DNA of 64,000 nucleotides. Origin: Levilactobacillus spicheri DSM 15429. Its GTDB lineage: Bacteria; Bacillota; Bacilli; Lactobacillales; Lactobacillaceae. The notes beneath the pieces were generated by a model. That model made no database searches and was not told the DNA's origin. It saw only the letters and a list, made by a program, of their open reading frames with translations. Below are positions 61,344-64,000 of the stretch, in pieces. Location: positions 1 to 64,000 of the forward strand of contig NZ_AZFC01000036.1 in the NCBI RefSeq assembly GCF_001435095.1. The letters are read 5' to 3'. Within the stretch, counting starts at the first letter, position 1, and every line of letters begins with the position of its first letter. The position numbers and the translations under genes were made by a program.

Positions 61344-62024
61344 CTACTGAGCCATTCCGTGCAGATACAACCAGACCAATCCCGCGACCAGGACCACCGT
61401 GGCAATGACCCGCTTGATTGCAGAGACTTTACCAATTCGGGGAACACCGACCAAGTAGGCCGTCAAAAAGCCCGCAAATAATCCCCCGATGTGACCCGCC
61501 AGGTCGATCCCCGGCGTGAAGACATCAAAGGCCAGGTTCATCACCACGAACGCCAAGAAGGTCCGGGCCAACGACCGAATCGTGGGATTCTGCCAAAACG
61601 ACTCGCCCAGCATCATGAAGGCGCCAAACAGGCCAAAGATGGCCGTGCTGGCCCCCGCCGACAAGCTGTCCGAGAAGCAGAAGCTGGCCACGTTGCCCCC
61701 GATACCAGCCACCAGGAAGATGACCAGGTACCGCCAATGACCGAAGGCGGCCTCAAGTTGCATCCCCACGAAGTACAGGGTCAGCATGTTCAAGAGGATG
61801 TGGGTAAACCCGATGTGCAGGAAGACGGGTGTCACGAGACGCCACCACTGCCCCTGCTGGATCAGCACGTTGATTTTAGCACCAAATTCGATCAGGACGT
61901 TGACGTTGGTACTGCCCCCCGCCAAGGTCATGGCCAGATAGACCAGCACCATGACCGCGATGAGCCCGACCGTCATATAGGGCGTTTGATCCAAGCGCCG
62001 TAACCGATACCGGAATTGATTCAC
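61344..62024 (-). CDS. Rhomboid intramembrane serine protease
   Basis: The 226-residue protein has six or seven membrane helices. The catalytic Ser sits in SAGASTAIFGLFGA (about 125-138) and the His in DLAGHIGGLFAGF. An upstream HxGxxHxxxN-like HIGFTHILLNM is also seen. It is the YqgP/GluP-like gene common before yqgQ-glk. Substrate unknown. Confidence 0.94.
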   Translation of the reverse strand: MNQFRYRLRRLDQTPYMTVGLIAVMVLVYLAMTLAGGSTNVNVLIEFGAKINVLIQQGQWWRLVTPVFLHIGFTHILLNMLTLYFVGMQLEAAFGHWRYLVIFLVAGIGGNVASFCFSDSLSAGASTAIFGLFGAFMMLGESFWQNPTIRSLARTFLAFVVMNLAFDVFTPGIDLAGHIGGLFAGFLTAYLVGVPRIGKVSAIKRVIATVVLVAGLVWLYLHGMAQ

Positions 62025-62037
62025 AAGAAAGTCTCCT

Positions 62038-62586
62038 TTATGCGTTCACTGAATTTAACACGGCGTCGAGCCGCACGTCGAAGTCCTCGACCGGCCAGCT
62101 CGGGGTGGCCGCCTGTTGGGCGGGTAACGCCAAGGCCACCTTGAAGCCGGTGGTCCGTGGCAGGTAGCGGTCGTAATAGCCGCCCCCGAACCCCAGCCGT
62201 TCGCCGCTAGCGGCAAACTTCAGGCCCGGCACCACGATCAGGTCCAGCGCCCGCGGGTTCAGGATCAGGTTATCCTGGGGCTCACGGATACCGAACTTGG
62301 TGGTCACCACGGTCGTTGCCGCCGTTAGGACCCGAAAGGCCATCTGCCGGTGCGGCAGCGTCTGGGGCACCACCACGGTCTTCTGCGCGGCCCGGGCCGC
62401 CGCGATGATGGGCGCCGTATCCAGTTCAATGGCACTGCTCAAAGTCGTCGCCACCACTTGGGCCGCCTGCCACTCGGGCCGTGCGAAGAGCTGCCGATAG
62501 AGCTGTTGACTGGCCTGCTGGCGTTGTTCGGCCGGTAGCTGCGCCAGGGCCTGAATCGTTTGTTGTCGTAATGGGGCTTTATCCAT
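62038..62586 (-). CDS. 5-formyltetrahydrofolate cyclo-ligase
   Basis: This enzyme converts 5-formyl-THF to methenyl-THF. The 182-residue product contains PGLKFAASGERLGFGGGYYD and RYLPRTTGFK, the ATP/phosphate-binding signature. It starts the run to rhomboid, yqgQ, glk and rhodanese after two terminators downstream of rpmG. Confidence 0.94.
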   Translation of the reverse strand: MDKAPLRQQTIQALAQLPAEQRQQASQQLYRQLFARPEWQAAQVVATTLSSAIELDTAPIIAAARAAQKTVVVPQTLPHRQMAFRVLTAATTVVTTKFGIREPQDNLILNPRALDLIVVPGLKFAASGERLGFGGGYYDRYLPRTTGFKVALALPAQQAATPSWPVEDFDVRLDAVLNSVNA

Positions 62587-62648
62587 TCGGTATCAACCTC
62601 CCATAAAGAGTTTATCCTAAATGACGCGATTCCAAAAATAATTCGTCC

Positions 62649-62692
62649 AAAAAAATGGGGTGGTCCCGACGGTTCTCGTCCGACCACCCCAT
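62649..62692 (-). terminator. Second terminator after rpmG
   Basis: ATGGGGTGGTC pairs with GACCACCCCAT and seven T residues follow on the minus strand. Confidence 0.9.
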
Positions 62693-62700
62693 TCAGGGAC

Positions 62701-62731
62701 AAAAAAAGGTGCGGACTTTCGCCCGTACCTT
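62701..62731 (-). terminator. First terminator after rpmG
   Basis: AAGGTACGG pairs with CCGCACCTT around a short loop and is followed by seven T residues. Confidence 0.85.
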
Positions 62732-62881
62732 TTACTTCGTTTCGCGATGCAACGTAACTTTCCGTTCGCGAGGGCAGTATTTCTTGAATTCTACCCGATC
62801 CGGGTTATTACGCCGGTTCTTGCTGGATAAGTAGTTGCGTTCGTGACATTCAGTACATTCTAAAGTGATGTGGACACGCAT
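62732..62881 (-). CDS. rpmG: 50S ribosomal protein L33
   Basis: The 49-residue product reads [20 protein letters not shown] at the start and ends KVTLHRETK. The first CxxC pair (9 and 12) is present, but the second pair has one Cys only (CPRE), so it may be a partial or non-zinc form. GGGAGG precedes the ATG. Two terminators follow. It was too short for standard ORF calling. Confidence 0.95.
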   Translation of the reverse strand: MRVHITLECTECHERNYLSSKNRRNNPDRVEFKKYCPRERKVTLHRETK

Positions 62882-63009
62882 TGTGGGTAACCTCCCAACT
62901 TGTTCAGAATTACAGGCATGAGCCTTAACTCGTAATATATTACCATTAATCGGTGATAATTACCAGTCCTTATCCAAATAATGTTAAGGGAAATTACTTT
63001 ACACGTCTC

Positions 63010-64000
63010 CTAGCCCGCCGTGTTCTGGGCGGAACCAGACTTCGTGGCCTTGGTTGGGTTCGTCAACGTGGAGGTCGACTGGACCGTCTTCCAGTAAGCC
63101 GCGTAGATCTGCTTGGCCAGCTTCATGTTGTTGTCTTCGTCGCTGGTACTCAAGTTTGGCATCGCCAGGGCCACCACGACCTGTGGATCGTTCGATGGCG
63201 CGTAGGAGGCCAAACTCAGGGTTACCGTCGAATGTCCCTTGTAGTAGGTTTCGGCAGTCCCCGTCTTGGCGGAGATCCCGGGGGAGATCGACGCCAGTTC
63301 GGCCCCGGTCTTGTAGGTGTTGGTCCCATGAACCACGTCATAGAGCCCTTCCTTGACCAGCTTCTTCTCCGCCTCCGTCATGTCGATGGTGTTCAGGACC
63401 TTCGGGGTCACCGTGGACTTGACCGTCCCCAGCTTCCCATCCGAGGTCGTCCCCCGAATGGCCTGAACCACGTGCGGCGCGATCCGCGTCCCACCGTTTG
63501 CCACGGTCGACATGTATTGGGCCACCTGCATGGTGGTGTAGGCATCGTAGTTCCCGAAGGCTAAGTCCAGGGCACTCCCGATGTTCGTTTTAGAACTGGA
63601 CCCTTCCAGCCCGGTGCTTTCACCCGGCAGGTCGATCCCCGTCTTGACCCCTAAACCGAATTGGTTGAAGTAGCCCCGTTCGATACTGAAGGCCTTGGTG
63701 CTCATGTTCAAAGCACCGCCCGCCACGTAGTTGAACTTGGCTTCCTTCATGGCCAATTGCATCATGTAGGAGTTAGAGGAAACTTCCAGGGCCGTCGCCG
63801 CGTTGACCGCGATGTTGGCGTTCCCGCTGTGGTTGAACCAAGACGACTTCTTGACCCCACCGGTGTTGATGACCTTATCCGTCAAGGTGTTGTTTTCCGG
63901 CGTGATCACGCCATCCATCAACGCCCCGGAGACCATGGCACCCTTGACCACGGACCCCATGACGATGTCGCTGTTAATGGTGCCCAGCGCGTTATCCGTC
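63010..64000 (-). CDS. Class B penicillin-binding protein, C-terminal part (cut by window)
   Basis: The visible 330 residues form the end of a transpeptidase domain: the SxN motif in SSNSYMMQLA, and the KTGTAETYY box near the C-terminus. The frame stays open to the right edge (TDNALGTINSDIVMGS), so the N-terminal part with the catalytic SxxK and the membrane anchor is outside. It is a PBP2-type enzyme that cross-links septal or lateral peptidoglycan. The ATG at 63960 is internal. Confidence 0.9.
   Translation of the reverse strand, partial: TDNALGTINSDIVMGSVVKGAMVSGALMDGVITPENNTLTDKVINTGGVKKSSWFNHSGNANIAVNAATALEVSSNSYMMQLAMKEAKFNYVAGGALNMSTKAFSIERGYFNQFGLGVKTGIDLPGESTGLEGSSSKTNIGSALDLAFGNYDAYTTMQVAQYMSTVANGGTRIAPHVVQAIRGTTSDGKLGTVKSTVTPKVLNTIDMTEAEKKLVKEGLYDVVHGTNTYKTGAELASISPGISAKTGTAETYYKGHSTVTLSLASYAPSNDPQVVVALAMPNLSTSDEDNNMKLAKQIYAAYWKTVQSTSTLTNPTKATKSGSAQNTAG

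Noticed and set aside
1-64000. CRISPR arrays, tRNA or rRNA genes, complete insertion sequences
   Set aside because: No spaced direct repeats, cloverleaf sequences, rRNA stretches or transposase genes were seen on either strand.

Overview
The window looks like a core chromosomal segment of a fairly GC-rich member of the Lactobacillaceae. Supporting this are the low-GC Gram-positive gene order, a sortase signal of the LPQTxE type, a Firmicutes pre-L27 with its Prp protease, a glnR-glnA operon, a PASTA kinase/PP2C pair, and strong AGGAGG-type ribosome binding sites. The genus (Levilactobacillus, Lactiplantibacillus or a relative) cannot be fixed from sequence reading alone. Most genes lie on the minus strand. 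I saw no tRNA, rRNA, CRISPR array, prophage or complete insertion sequence.

Layout. 1-1900: an AT-rich accessory patch with a secreted protein, an overlapping small membrane protein and an orphan small gene. 1969-4365: rplS, trmD, rimM, khpA, rpsP. 4453-13253: an accessory block that separates rpsP from ffh. It holds a MoxR ATPase/VWA-protein/small-protein operon, a divergent esterase/PTS-IIC/AraC operon, and a P-type cation ATPase behind a yybP-ykoY manganese riboswitch. 13471-27114: ffh, ylxM, ftsY, smc, rnc, acpP, plsX, recG, fakA and an Asp23 protein, covering protein targeting, chromosome structure and lipid synthesis. rpmB (27348, plus strand) and a 700-bp gene-free structured region follow.

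28237-40207: thiN, rpe, rsgA, prkC, prpC, rsmB, fmt, priA, coaBC, rpoZ, gmk, one long run read from gmk. 40417: a plus-strand orphan gene with a LexA box inside its promoter. 40831-42723: an LPQTS-anchored surface protein. 42917-50535: recN, argR, tlyA-type methyltransferase, ispA, xseB, xseA, folD, nusB and a second Asp23 protein, many with ATGA or longer overlaps. 50590-53374: efp, an M24 peptidase, rpmA, prp, rplU. 53646-56018: a dUTPase-like protein and two uncharacterised proteins. 56296-58079: glnA-glnR behind a GlnR box. 58201 to the end: miaA, a DUF3042 gene, a rhodanese-like protein, ROK glucokinase, yqgQ, a rhomboid protease, 5-formyl-THF cyclo-ligase, rpmG, and the C-terminal part of a class B penicillin-binding protein cut by the window edge.

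The most interesting items are the Mn2+ riboswitch whose 3' strand can pair next to the ATPase ribosome binding site, the LexA-controlled orphan gene, the AT-rich secreted-protein/membrane-protein pair that looks like toxin plus immunity, the MoxR/VWA operon, the stand-alone PTS IIC in an esterase operon with a cre-like site, and repeated structured intergenic elements.
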